Assembly (NCBI GenBank): GCA_022601335.1
Contig: JAJACV010000002.1
Coordinates: 1-43,967 of the forward strand
Source of the DNA: Chlamydiota bacterium
Lineage (GTDB): Bacteria > Chlamydiota > Chlamydiia > Chlamydiales > JAAZZY01
Direction: 5' to 3'
DNA length: 43,967 nt
The notes beneath the pieces are model-generated. The model did no database searches. It had not been told where the DNA came from and saw nothing but the letters and a program-made list of their open reading frames with translations. A program made the translations under genes and the position numbers. Positions 17,012-24,130 of the stretch are shown piece by piece (the first letter of the stretch is position 1; every line of letters starts with the position of its first letter).

Positions 17012-18019
17012 CTATTTTTTTTCATTGTGTCCGCCAAACATATAACGCATAGCTGAACAAATTTTGTCAGCAAAGGTATATTCTTTACGTGATCTAAAGC
17101 GCGAATAAAGAGCGGAGGTTAATACTTCAGCAGGAGTAGCCTCTTCAATAGCTGCCATAATAGTCCATCGACCCTCACCTGAATCTGAAACTTTTCCAGA
17201 AAAATTAGAAAGATCTGGATTTTCAGCAAGAGCTTCTGCTGTTAAATCTAATAGCCACGACCCTATGACACTTCCTCGTCTCCATACTTCAGCAACAGCT
17301 GCAATATCAATATCATAATCTAAATCATGGTGCATAGCAGGGGCCGTTTCAGCATCAACTTCACGTTCTTTTTTGGAGACATTAGCATTTTTTAAAATTC
17401 CAAATCCCTCTCCATAAGCTGCCATTACTCCATACTCAACTCCATTATGGACCATTTTTACAAAGTGCCCAGCTCCAGAGGGGCCACAATGTAAATAGCC
17501 GTCTTGAGCGCTATCTTTATATTTATCTCGTCCTTTGGTCGGCTTTGCATCACCCTTTCCAGGAGCTATTGTTTTAAAAATAGGGTCTAGGTGTTTAACA
17601 ATTTCATCTTCTCCGCCAATCATTAAGCAGTAGCCTCGATCAAGACCCCAAACGCCTCCCGAAGTTCCACAATCTACATAGTGAATTCCTTTTGGCTTTA
17701 ATTCTTCAGCTCGGCGTCGATCATCTCTAAAATAGGAATTTCCACCGTCTATTAAAATATCATCTTTTTCAAGGTGAGGCACAATCTCTTCAATCACTTT
17801 ATCCGTGATAGCAGCTGGAACCATCATCCAAATGGCGCGTTGCTTTTGGAGCTTTTGTGTAAATTCTTCAATAGATTTACTTCCAACAGCACCTTCCTTA
17901 ACAAGGGCATCGACGTTTTCTTGATTATTGTCATAGACGACGCATTCATGTCCATTTTTCATCAAACGGCGAACCATGTTGGCGCCCATTCTACCTAATC
18001 CTATCATCCCTAGTTGCAT
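17012..18019 (-). CDS. gnd: 6-phosphogluconate dehydrogenase, decarboxylating (short GntZ/YqeC type)
   Basis: The 335-residue product is the short form of 6PGDH (about 300-335, against about 470 for the common form). It has the N-terminal dinucleotide motif [20 protein letters not shown], the I-D-G-G-N-S substrate motif, and the catalytic-Lys segment [19 protein letters not shown]. In several studied members the short form uses NAD+. Here an Asp-Asn-Asn follows the second strand, which is compatible with NAD+ use, but cofactor choice is an inference. AGGAGG lies five bases upstream of the ATG. It stands between glucoamylase (16-base gap) and zwf. The Chlamydiaceae enzyme is the long form, so the gene may have a different origin. 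Confidence 0.93.
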   Translation of the reverse strand: MQLGMIGLGRMGANMVRRLMKNGHECVVYDNNQENVDALVKEGAVGSKSIEEFTQKLQKQRAIWMMVPAAITDKVIEEIVPHLEKDDILIDGGNSYFRDDRRRAEELKPKGIHYVDCGTSGGVWGLDRGYCLMIGGEDEIVKHLDPIFKTIAPGKGDAKPTKGRDKYKDSAQDGYLHCGPSGAGHFVKMVHNGVEYGVMAAYGEGFGILKNANVSKKEREVDAETAPAMHHDLDYDIDIAAVAEVWRRGSVIGSWLLDLTAEALAENPDLSNFSGKVSDSGEGRWTIMAAIEEATPAEVLTSALYSRFRSRKEYTFADKICSAMRYMFGGHNEKK

Positions 18020-18035
18020 TAGAGCCTCCTTTAAA

Positions 18036-20408
18036 TTAATTCAATTGTATCACAAACGATCGGCGACTAAACTTAGTATGGCCTGGGAAATGAAAGTGAA
18101 TTTCCTGATGCATCTCTAAAGCCTCAAGGGGAATATCGCAATAATAGATCCCCAAGTTTGAATCGGTGAGTGAGTGTGATTTACCTATTTGATTTCTTTT
18201 ATCAAATCTATAGTTGATTTTGCAAGGTTCAAATACTTCAATCCTAAGCGACTTACCCTTAATTATCTTCTTGATTTTATGATTAGGTTTCCAAATGCAA
18301 TACTTTGAAAAAGTCTTCTTTTTTTGGTAACGTAGCTTAGTCTGAGGAGGCATGTCGAAGACTTTTTTACTCTGAATCGAGCGAGCAAGTTTAAGATATT
18401 CAGCATGTGCCCACACAAGAGGCATAGCTCCCAGTGTAGGCCTTCCGTTAAACAAAAGTTTTGAGGGAATATCTTTCGCATCCCAAATTTGCTCAGGAAG
18501 TAAGTAGTTTTCACCAGACTGACTTACTAAGTGTTTTAAGAGTTCTTTTGCATATTTAAAGTCTTTTTTAGCGACTTCATAGTGAGCTCTTTCCCCAACA
18601 AGAAGGGGCCATCCTCGGCCTATTCCAGTGCCATTAAAAGGATTTCCACTTTTATCTTCCCCATAACCATCTTCATTATATCGCTTCCATACGGGACCAC
18701 ATTTAGTTTCTTTTTTAAGTAGGTGATCAATTACTTTGATCGTATTTAAAATATGAGGGTCTTTGGCAGATCTCAAGCCAAAGCGAACAAGAGCTAAAGC
18801 ATCTGTACTTACAATTTCACTTGCCGGTTTAAAAGCATGATCAGGCGGTCTGTTTTTAACTTCTACAATTTGTTTCTCTGACTTTTCTTTTGTATCATCG
18901 GGTGTAATGCGTACGTAATAACCTTCAACGCCTACTTTTTTGGCCAGCTTTGTATTTGAAACATAGGTCCAGTTTTCAATATTATCATTCCAGTAATCAG
19001 CCACTTCTCGAATATATTCAGCAGCCTCTGTTAAACCCTTTTCTTCAAAAAAATCAGCTCCGACTAAAAGAGCTGAAATTTCACAAGCGAGAGTGAATGG
19101 CGTAAGCCCTCCATCTTCCTCCCATCTATCTTGAAGAGTTACAGGCCCGTTTTTTACTAAATATATGACTGCTTTAGAGACTAAAGGCCATGGGTCAAAC
19201 CACTTTAAAGCGGAGTGTCTTTTTAATGATCCGGCGAGTAAAATGGGGAGGGCTGTCTCATCCATTTGGATATTACTCCAATAAGGTTTTCCCGTATGCC
19301 AAAGGCATTGAGCGAAGTGCCCATCGGCTTCTTGTACACTGGATAAAAAATGAAGGATCAAGCGTGCTGTTTCTTTGTCATCAGAGGCTAAGAATCCTCC
19401 AGCTATTTCTACAAGATCTCTAGGCCAAATTAAATGATAACCTCCAAGATCGTTATCTCCTTTAATAGAACCCCAGGGAATAGAAAGAGAGGCTATAACA
19501 TTTCCAGGAACAATTTTCCCTAAATGAGTATTTAAAACCATCATGCTTGTGTCAAAGAGCTCTTTAGCTTCTGAGTCTAGAAAGGGAATCTTAGGCTTAT
19601 TTTTTAAAACATATTCCCAGCCCTCGATATGCTTTTTTAAGAGATGATCAATAGCGTGGGAGAAAGTAGCTTTGGCTTCTTTTGCTGCTTCATAAAATGA
19701 AGTACCAAAAGAAAGAGCCAGCGTGAATTTATTTTGAGTAGCCTTAAGATCGATTTCTCCTGTTAAAGCTATATTTCCATCGCGTGCAGATGTATAAGTG
19801 TTTTTAAGACATTTATTTTTTTTGAGTTCTGTCCAACCGTCACTGTTACCTACATAACCACAAGAAAGTTTTTTAAAAGGCTCACTGCACCCTAAAACTA
19901 GGTGAATATGTTTCCTAAAAGCGTTGAGGTACTCAACACCCTTATAAGTATCAACTAATCCTGTATTGTGAGCGCCAAAGCCATAAATATGAGGAGAGAG
20001 AAGAACAAATAGTTTTAAAGGTTTTTTGACGAGGGGAATAAATTCGACTTGTTGGATAAGTGTCGCGCTATAGGGGTTGCAAAAGACCGTCTTTTTAATT
20101 TGGTACTGTTTTTTTTTACAGGTATTAATGATTTCGTAACCTGCTACACCAGACTTAATATTGCGACACTCAGTCTTGCAGTCTCTTTTTTCCTCTGAAA
20201 AAAAAGTTTTTCCATCTGTGACAAGAAACTGCATGTCACGAGTGTTAGGTTTGTCTACATTTGGGAAGTAAACTTCATTCACAATTCCATGTGAGAGTGT
20301 AAACCAAATTCGGCTTCGAGTGAAAGGGGCCGTGCCTACGCCTGTTTTCTGACTAGATGTCCATCTAGGTTCAGAGCCTGGTTTCCCAGGTGCTATCTTG
20401 CGGACCAT
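18036..20408 (-). CDS. GH15 glucoamylase / glucodextranase-like glycosidase
   Basis: The 790-residue protein has the N-terminal beta-sandwich of bacterial/archaeal glucoamylases, beginning with the characteristic [20 protein letters not shown]. The (alpha/alpha)6 catalytic domain spans about residues 280-690. Catalytic-region motifs are [17 protein letters not shown] and [37 protein letters not shown] near residue 610 matches the second-Glu region of the family. A C-terminal beta domain of about 90 residues is present. No signal peptide, so it is predicted cytosolic and suited to glycogen or maltodextrins, releasing beta-glucose. AGGAGA precedes the ATG. It leads the enzymatic part of the operon (then gnd, zwf, glk). 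Alternative: glucodextranase or a trehalose hydrolase of the same clan. Confidence 0.9.
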   Translation of the reverse strand: MVRKIAPGKPGSEPRWTSSQKTGVGTAPFTRSRIWFTLSHGIVNEVYFPNVDKPNTRDMQFLVTDGKTFFSEEKRDCKTECRNIKSGVAGYEIINTCKKKQYQIKKTVFCNPYSATLIQQVEFIPLVKKPLKLFVLLSPHIYGFGAHNTGLVDTYKGVEYLNAFRKHIHLVLGCSEPFKKLSCGYVGNSDGWTELKKNKCLKNTYTSARDGNIALTGEIDLKATQNKFTLALSFGTSFYEAAKEAKATFSHAIDHLLKKHIEGWEYVLKNKPKIPFLDSEAKELFDTSMMVLNTHLGKIVPGNVIASLSIPWGSIKGDNDLGGYHLIWPRDLVEIAGGFLASDDKETARLILHFLSSVQEADGHFAQCLWHTGKPYWSNIQMDETALPILLAGSLKRHSALKWFDPWPLVSKAVIYLVKNGPVTLQDRWEEDGGLTPFTLACEISALLVGADFFEEKGLTEAAEYIREVADYWNDNIENWTYVSNTKLAKKVGVEGYYVRITPDDTKEKSEKQIVEVKNRPPDHAFKPASEIVSTDALALVRFGLRSAKDPHILNTIKVIDHLLKKETKCGPVWKRYNEDGYGEDKSGNPFNGTGIGRGWPLLVGERAHYEVAKKDFKYAKELLKHLVSQSGENYLLPEQIWDAKDIPSKLLFNGRPTLGAMPLVWAHAEYLKLARSIQSKKVFDMPPQTKLRYQKKKTFSKYCIWKPNHKIKKIIKGKSLRIEVFEPCKINYRFDKRNQIGKSHSLTDSNLGIYYCDIPLEALEMHQEIHFHFPGHTKFSRRSFVIQLN

Positions 20409-20466
20409 AGAAAAATTCTCCTATTTGGTCCGTTTTATAAATTTGCAAGATTAAATTCAACTCAGC

Positions 20467-20919
20467 TTATCTAGCTAGTATTGGATCAGGAGTTAAGAGT
20501 CTTATTTTCCATTGGTCAGCATTCTCTAGCTCAATAGCAGGACTGTTTCCACTATGTTTTTCAGGTTTGCGTTCGGAAAAGCCATCATTGTAAGTGATTT
20601 CAAATGGATTGTTTAAAGTAAGCAGAAGCTGGCTGAAAATATCTAAAAAATCATTCTCTCGATTACATTTAAAACTTTGAAGTAAGAGGGGGTTGTCCTT
20701 GCTAGTCGTTTCGATATTGATTTGTAAAGTAAAAGGCAATTCGCAATGCTGGACAACTAAACAATCACTCGATTTAAGGTGATTAAATAATCGATTGGCT
20801 ACTTTGCTTGTTGTCAGATGCTCCTTTTTCCAATCTCTTGGATGATCTCCAGCATAATAACTAATACAATTTATATTAGTTCCTGGCTGAAAACGGTAGG
20901 TTTCTAAAAGATTCATCAT
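20467..20919 (-). CDS. Hypothetical protein, 150 residues
   Basis: No family recognised. The start is one of two consecutive ATG codons (20919 or 20916), with AGG five or eight bases upstream. The protein is soluble with mixed strands and helices: LPFTLQINIETT and FEITYNDGF read as strands, and NDFLDIFSQLLLTLNNP as a helix. It lies 11 bases after the 133-residue gene and 58 bases before glucoamylase on the same strand, so the three are probably co-transcribed. A regulatory or accessory role in glycan use is only a guess from position. Confidence 0.6.
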   Translation of the reverse strand: MMNLLETYRFQPGTNINCISYYAGDHPRDWKKEHLTTSKVANRLFNHLKSSDCLVVQHCELPFTLQINIETTSKDNPLLLQSFKCNRENDFLDIFSQLLLTLNNPFEITYNDGFSERKPEKHSGNSPAIELENADQWKIRLLTPDPILAR

Positions 20920-20930
20920 TAAATCCTGGT

Positions 20931-21332
20931 TTAAGGAGGTGAGCTGGTTGAAGGAGTGCCGCTGGATTCCAATACACTTAATTTATAGGTATCGGCGGTT
21001 GTATTTGCTTTGAAATTGCGTGTTAAACAAACTTTTAAATTCCAATCTGAAAGTTTTGCATCAAGGTCTCGTCTGAGGTGATCAAAAGTGTAACCTGTAA
21101 TTTTGAAAACTCTGTTTTGATCTTTTCTATCCCTAGATCTATGCGGTGTTAAGGTGAAATTGAAGTTAAGCGCATTTATTGAAGTAAGATCAAATGTTTC
21201 GCGCAATTGTAGAGTTATTGTTATGAAATTTAAAACTGAAGGGAGAGTTTCCAGTCTTGTGTCTTGCTTGTTGTATGATGAAAAAGTTCGACGTGAAGGG
21301 AGCTCATGAGAGACGCATAATACATTAGTCAT
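20931..21332 (-). CDS. Hypothetical protein, 133 residues
   Basis: No family recognised. First gene of the putative sugar operon, beneath a good promoter at 21366-21394. The central part alternates strands (FITITLQLRETFDLTS, LNFNFTLTPHRS, NRVFKITGYTFDHLRRDLD, WNLKVCLTRNFKA), and the C-terminal dozen residues are Ser/Thr/Pro-rich. The ATG at 21332 has no clear ribosome site. The pattern of strands and length resembles the next gene's product, so the two may be distant paralogues or partners. I cannot show homology by eye. Confidence 0.55.
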   Translation of the reverse strand: MTNVLCVSHELPSRRTFSSYNKQDTRLETLPSVLNFITITLQLRETFDLTSINALNFNFTLTPHRSRDRKDQNRVFKITGYTFDHLRRDLDAKLSDWNLKVCLTRNFKANTTADTYKLSVLESSGTPSTSSPP

Positions 21333-21365
21333 ACTTTTGAGTATGGGGTTGTTTTTTTACAAAAG

Positions 21366-21394
21366 ATTCTATTAGGTGAGTGTGATTATTGCAA
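21366..21394 (-). promoter_or_regulatory. Sigma-70-type promoter for the sugar operon
   Basis: On the minus strand TTGCAA (21389-21394), a 17-base spacer and TAGAAT (21366-21371) form a good promoter. The predicted start is about 27 bases before the ATG at 21332. Confidence 0.5.
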
Positions 21395-21419
21395 AGTAAA
21401 TAAATAGAGGAGTTTAAAA

Positions 21420-21443
21420 ATGTCCTTGCTAAAATTAGTGTAA
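21420..21443 (+). other. Possible 7-codon leader ORF upstream of the hydroxylase gene
   Basis: GAGGAG (21407-21412) stands seven bases before an ATG opening a 7-codon frame (Met-Ser-Leu-Leu-Lys-Leu-Val, stop TAA), 49 bases upstream of the gene at 21493. It could be a translated leader. Chance is a fair alternative in AT-rich DNA. Confidence 0.25.
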
Positions 21444-21492
21444 ATTTTCTATTTGTGAGTCAGAAGGGGAGTTTCTGAGCTAGGGTGAGGTA

Positions 21493-22170
21493 ATGAACAA
21501 AAATAAGCAAAAGCAAGAAAATGATACCAGACTATTTAAAAGTGGCTTTTTAGAGTTTTTAACTCGGGTGCCTCCAAGAGTTGCCATTTCGTATAATTTA
21601 TTATGCTCAGCAGCACTACTAACTATTAATTTTCGATTCGGATTTGTTTCATCTATAGGAGTAACAGCTCTTTGGGTTGTTACAGGTTTTTTTTCTTGGA
21701 CACTCGCTGAGTATCTTTTGCACCGTTTTTTTTTCCATATGAAGTCAGATGCTAAGTGGGTAAAAAAAATAGCTCATACTATGCATGGCATACACCATGA
21801 CCATCCTAATGACTACTCACGTCTTTTTATGCCTCCGCTACCAGCGACTCTGTTTATGTTGTTTTTCTTTGTGAGCTTTTATCTTATCCTCAATGTTAGA
21901 GTCTTTGCTTTTTTGCCGGGTTTCTTGACAGGTTACTTAGCTTACGCTTACACACACTTTAAAACGCATCAAATTCGAGCACCTAAACTTTTGAAATTCA
22001 TTTGGACCCATCATCTTAAACATCACTATCAAGATGAAGATAAAGCGTTCGGTGTTTCAAGCCCATTTTGGGATTTGGTTTTTAGAACATTGCCGAAAAA
22101 GGCTGTTGTGAGAACTCCTAAAAAGGATGAGAGTGAAATCTTAGAAGAAGAGTCTACAGTTCAAGACTAG
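21493..22170 (+). CDS. Fatty acid hydroxylase-superfamily membrane protein (FA2H/sterol desaturase type)
   Basis: The 225-residue protein has the di-iron histidine clusters of the superfamily: HRFFFH (about residue 77), HGIHHDHP (about 95) and HHLKHHY (about 178). They are spaced around four hydrophobic helices (residues about 35-75 and 115-160). The His-x-x-His-His-Asp-x-Pro form is typical of FA2H-like acyl hydroxylases. A fatty acid, sphingolipid or carotenoid substrate are all possible. GAGG precedes the ATG. Its stop codon shares the palindrome CTAG with that of ribF on the opposite strand. It has no homologue in the Chlamydia gene order here and belongs to the accessory block between ychF and ribF. 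Confidence 0.82.
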   Translation: MNKNKQKQENDTRLFKSGFLEFLTRVPPRVAISYNLLCSAALLTINFRFGFVSSIGVTALWVVTGFFSWTLAEYLLHRFFFHMKSDAKWVKKIAHTMHGIHHDHPNDYSRLFMPPLPATLFMLFFFVSFYLILNVRVFAFLPGFLTGYLAYAYTHFKTHQIRAPKLLKFIWTHHLKHHYQDEDKAFGVSSPFWDLVFRTLPKKAVVRTPKKDESEILEEESTVQD

Positions 22171-23078
22171 TCGACAAAAACGGAGTCAATATCTTTTTGA
22201 ATCTGAGTCTTGAGCTCGTCCAAAGAATGAAATTTCATTTCACTGCGAATAAATTGTTCAAAAATGACTTCTATTTCACCTGGGGTCTCTTTCTCTTCAT
22301 AATCAAGTAGATGAACTTCAAGTTGGGGCGTCTTACGCCCGTCAATTGTAGGAGCAAAACCTAAGTTTGCAATACCTTGATGAAGCTCGCCATTGTTTAA
22401 TACCCTTACTTGGTAAACTCCCAAGGGAGGTAGGGCTAATGTGTCTACGTTTAGATTTAATGTAGGAAAGCCAATTTGCATTCCAATCTGTCTTCCTGGA
22501 ACTACTTTAGCTAAAATAGAGTAAGGTCTATCCAGCATTTGACTCACTTCCATCAATTTTCCTGCTTTGAGGGATTCTCTTATGCGAGTTGAAGAAACTT
22601 CTTGATGATTCAAACGGCAAAAGGTTTGAGGATGAAAAGAAAAAGAATATTTTTTTGAGAGAAGTTGAATCATATCGGCATTTCCCTCCTTTTTATATCC
22701 AATCGTTGCATCCGGTCCTAAAACTAAATGATCAAAAGGGATTTTCTCATGTAGTGACATTAAAAAATCATCTGCGGAGGTTTTATGTAACTTTTGATCG
22801 AATTCTAGTAAGATTAAAGTGTCTACGCCTTGATTTTTAATTAACTCAATACGGTGGTTAAGAGTGGAAATTAAGGGTGTGACAGTCTCAGGTCGAATCT
22901 GAGAGTACGGGTGACTTTTAAAAGTAAGAGTAATACTTTTTCCCTTAGAACCTTTAAGCTCTCGTAGTTTAGAAAATATTTTTTGGTGACCTAAATGAAC
23001 TCCATCAAAAAAACCAATGGTTAAAACAACAGGATCACATTTTGTGAATTGATCATGGATTTCATGGATTATTTTCAC
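22167..23078 (-). CDS. ribF: Bifunctional riboflavin kinase / FAD synthetase RibF
   Basis: The 303-residue protein has the nucleotidyltransferase motif GFFDGVHLGHQKIF (residues 22-35) and, in the C-terminal kinase domain, the G-x-Q-I-G-x-P-T-L-N segment (GRQIGMQIGFPTLNL) plus the Y-x-V-R-V strand. The 4-base ATGA-type overlap with truB shows coupling. The gene makes FMN and then FAD from riboflavin and ATP. Last gene of the rpsA-nusA-infB-rbfA-truB-ribF operon, an order conserved in Chlamydia. Confidence 0.95.
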   Translation of the reverse strand: MKIIHEIHDQFTKCDPVVLTIGFFDGVHLGHQKIFSKLRELKGSKGKSITLTFKSHPYSQIRPETVTPLISTLNHRIELIKNQGVDTLILLEFDQKLHKTSADDFLMSLHEKIPFDHLVLGPDATIGYKKEGNADMIQLLSKKYSFSFHPQTFCRLNHQEVSSTRIRESLKAGKLMEVSQMLDRPYSILAKVVPGRQIGMQIGFPTLNLNVDTLALPPLGVYQVRVLNNGELHQGIANLGFAPTIDGRKTPQLEVHLLDYEEKETPGEIEVIFEQFIRSEMKFHSLDELKTQIQKDIDSVFVD

Positions 23079-23758
23079 AACTGTCTCCTGAGATTAAGAT
23101 CATCTATAGTTAATAGTTCATCGCAATTTTGAGCAGACTCTAAGTTAAAAGATCCAACGTGTGTACGCACAAGTGTTTCTAGAAAGGCGCCACAGCCTAG
23201 TAATTGTCCTAGATCATGTGCAATGGATCGAATGTAGGTCCCGCTTGAACAGGTGACTGTAAGATGAATATGAGGGTAGGTATAATCATGCAAAATGATT
23301 GCAACTCGTACTTTTTTAGACTCTCTTGGTATCTCAATGCCCTTTCTTGCAAGTTCGTAGAGCTTTTTTCCGCCGATTTTTTTTGCTGAAAACATAGGGG
23401 GACATTGAAGGATTTCTCCCTGGAATTTCAGAATAGCTTGTTCAACTTCTACAAGAGTTGGAATTTTATCAGATGTTGATATTAGCTCTCCATCAATGTC
23501 GTAACTATCTGTGGTGCGACCTAAATGAATCTGTGCATTGTATGCTTTATCTGAGAGCAAAAAACGATTAGATAAGCGTGTATAGGGACGGCCAATTAAC
23601 ATCACCATTAAGCCTGTAGCAAAAGGGTCCAGTGTACCCGCATGTCCAATACATCTCACTCCAGTTAGTTTTCTTAGAAAAGAAACCAAGTAAAAGGAAG
23701 TCTTTCCTTTAGGTTTATTAAGTAGAGCAAGTCCAGTTAAGTCGTTTTTAAGAATCAT
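23075..23758 (-). CDS. truB: tRNA pseudouridine(55) synthase TruB
   Basis: I start it at the ATG at 23758 (227 residues), which overlaps the end of rbfA by 11 bases. The frame also has a TTG at 23785, giving an implausible 9-residue extension. Signature motifs are GLALLNKPKGKTSF at the N-terminus, GHAGTLDPFATGLMVM with the catalytic Asp, and the C-S-S-G-T-Y-I-R-S-I segment. It is shorter than E. coli TruB (about 314) because it lacks the C-terminal PUA-like region, as in Chlamydia. It makes pseudouridine 55 in the T-loop of elongator tRNAs. Confidence 0.94.
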   Translation of the reverse strand: MILKNDLTGLALLNKPKGKTSFYLVSFLRKLTGVRCIGHAGTLDPFATGLMVMLIGRPYTRLSNRFLLSDKAYNAQIHLGRTTDSYDIDGELISTSDKIPTLVEVEQAILKFQGEILQCPPMFSAKKIGGKKLYELARKGIEIPRESKKVRVAIILHDYTYPHIHLTVTCSSGTYIRSIAHDLGQLLGCGAFLETLVRTHVGSFNLESAQNCDELLTIDDLNLRRQL

Positions 23759-24125
23759 CCTCAGCTGGAGTTGGAGGGTTTTCAAGTTTTATTTTCTGAA
23801 GAAGATCATTGATTTTGATTTGCTTTTCAATTGTATCGTCTATATAAAAAGTAAGCTGCGGAAAGTATCGCATCACTACTTTTTTAGAAGCTACAACTGC
23901 AATAAAGCCTGCTGCTGATTTTAAAGCTGATAGAGTCTCTTGTTTTTCCTTTTCAGTTCCAATAACACTAATATATACTTTAGCATTATGCAGATCTCTG
24001 CTGATGTCTACTTGGGTAACAGTAGATAGTTCGTGAAGATTAGGGTTTTTAACATTCTCTCTAATTACTTCGGATAAAACTTCTTTAAGTAAAGAGTTTA
24101 AACGGTCTGTTCTCTTAATTACCAT
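23748..24125 (-). CDS. rbfA: Ribosome-binding factor A
   Basis: The 125-residue protein has the KH-type RbfA pattern: IKRTDRLNSLLKEVLSEVIR helix, the V-D-I-S-R-D-L-H-N-A-K-V-Y-I-S strand, an L-x-S-A motif and the Y-F-P-Q-L-T-F-Y-I-D-D segment. It helps mature the 5' end of 16S rRNA in the 30S subunit. It follows infB by 5 bases and overlaps truB. Confidence 0.93.
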   Translation of the reverse strand: MVIKRTDRLNSLLKEVLSEVIRENVKNPNLHELSTVTQVDISRDLHNAKVYISVIGTEKEKQETLSALKSAAGFIAVVASKKVVMRYFPQLTFYIDDTIEKQIKINDLLQKIKLENPPTPAEDDS

Positions 24126-24130
24126 AATAC

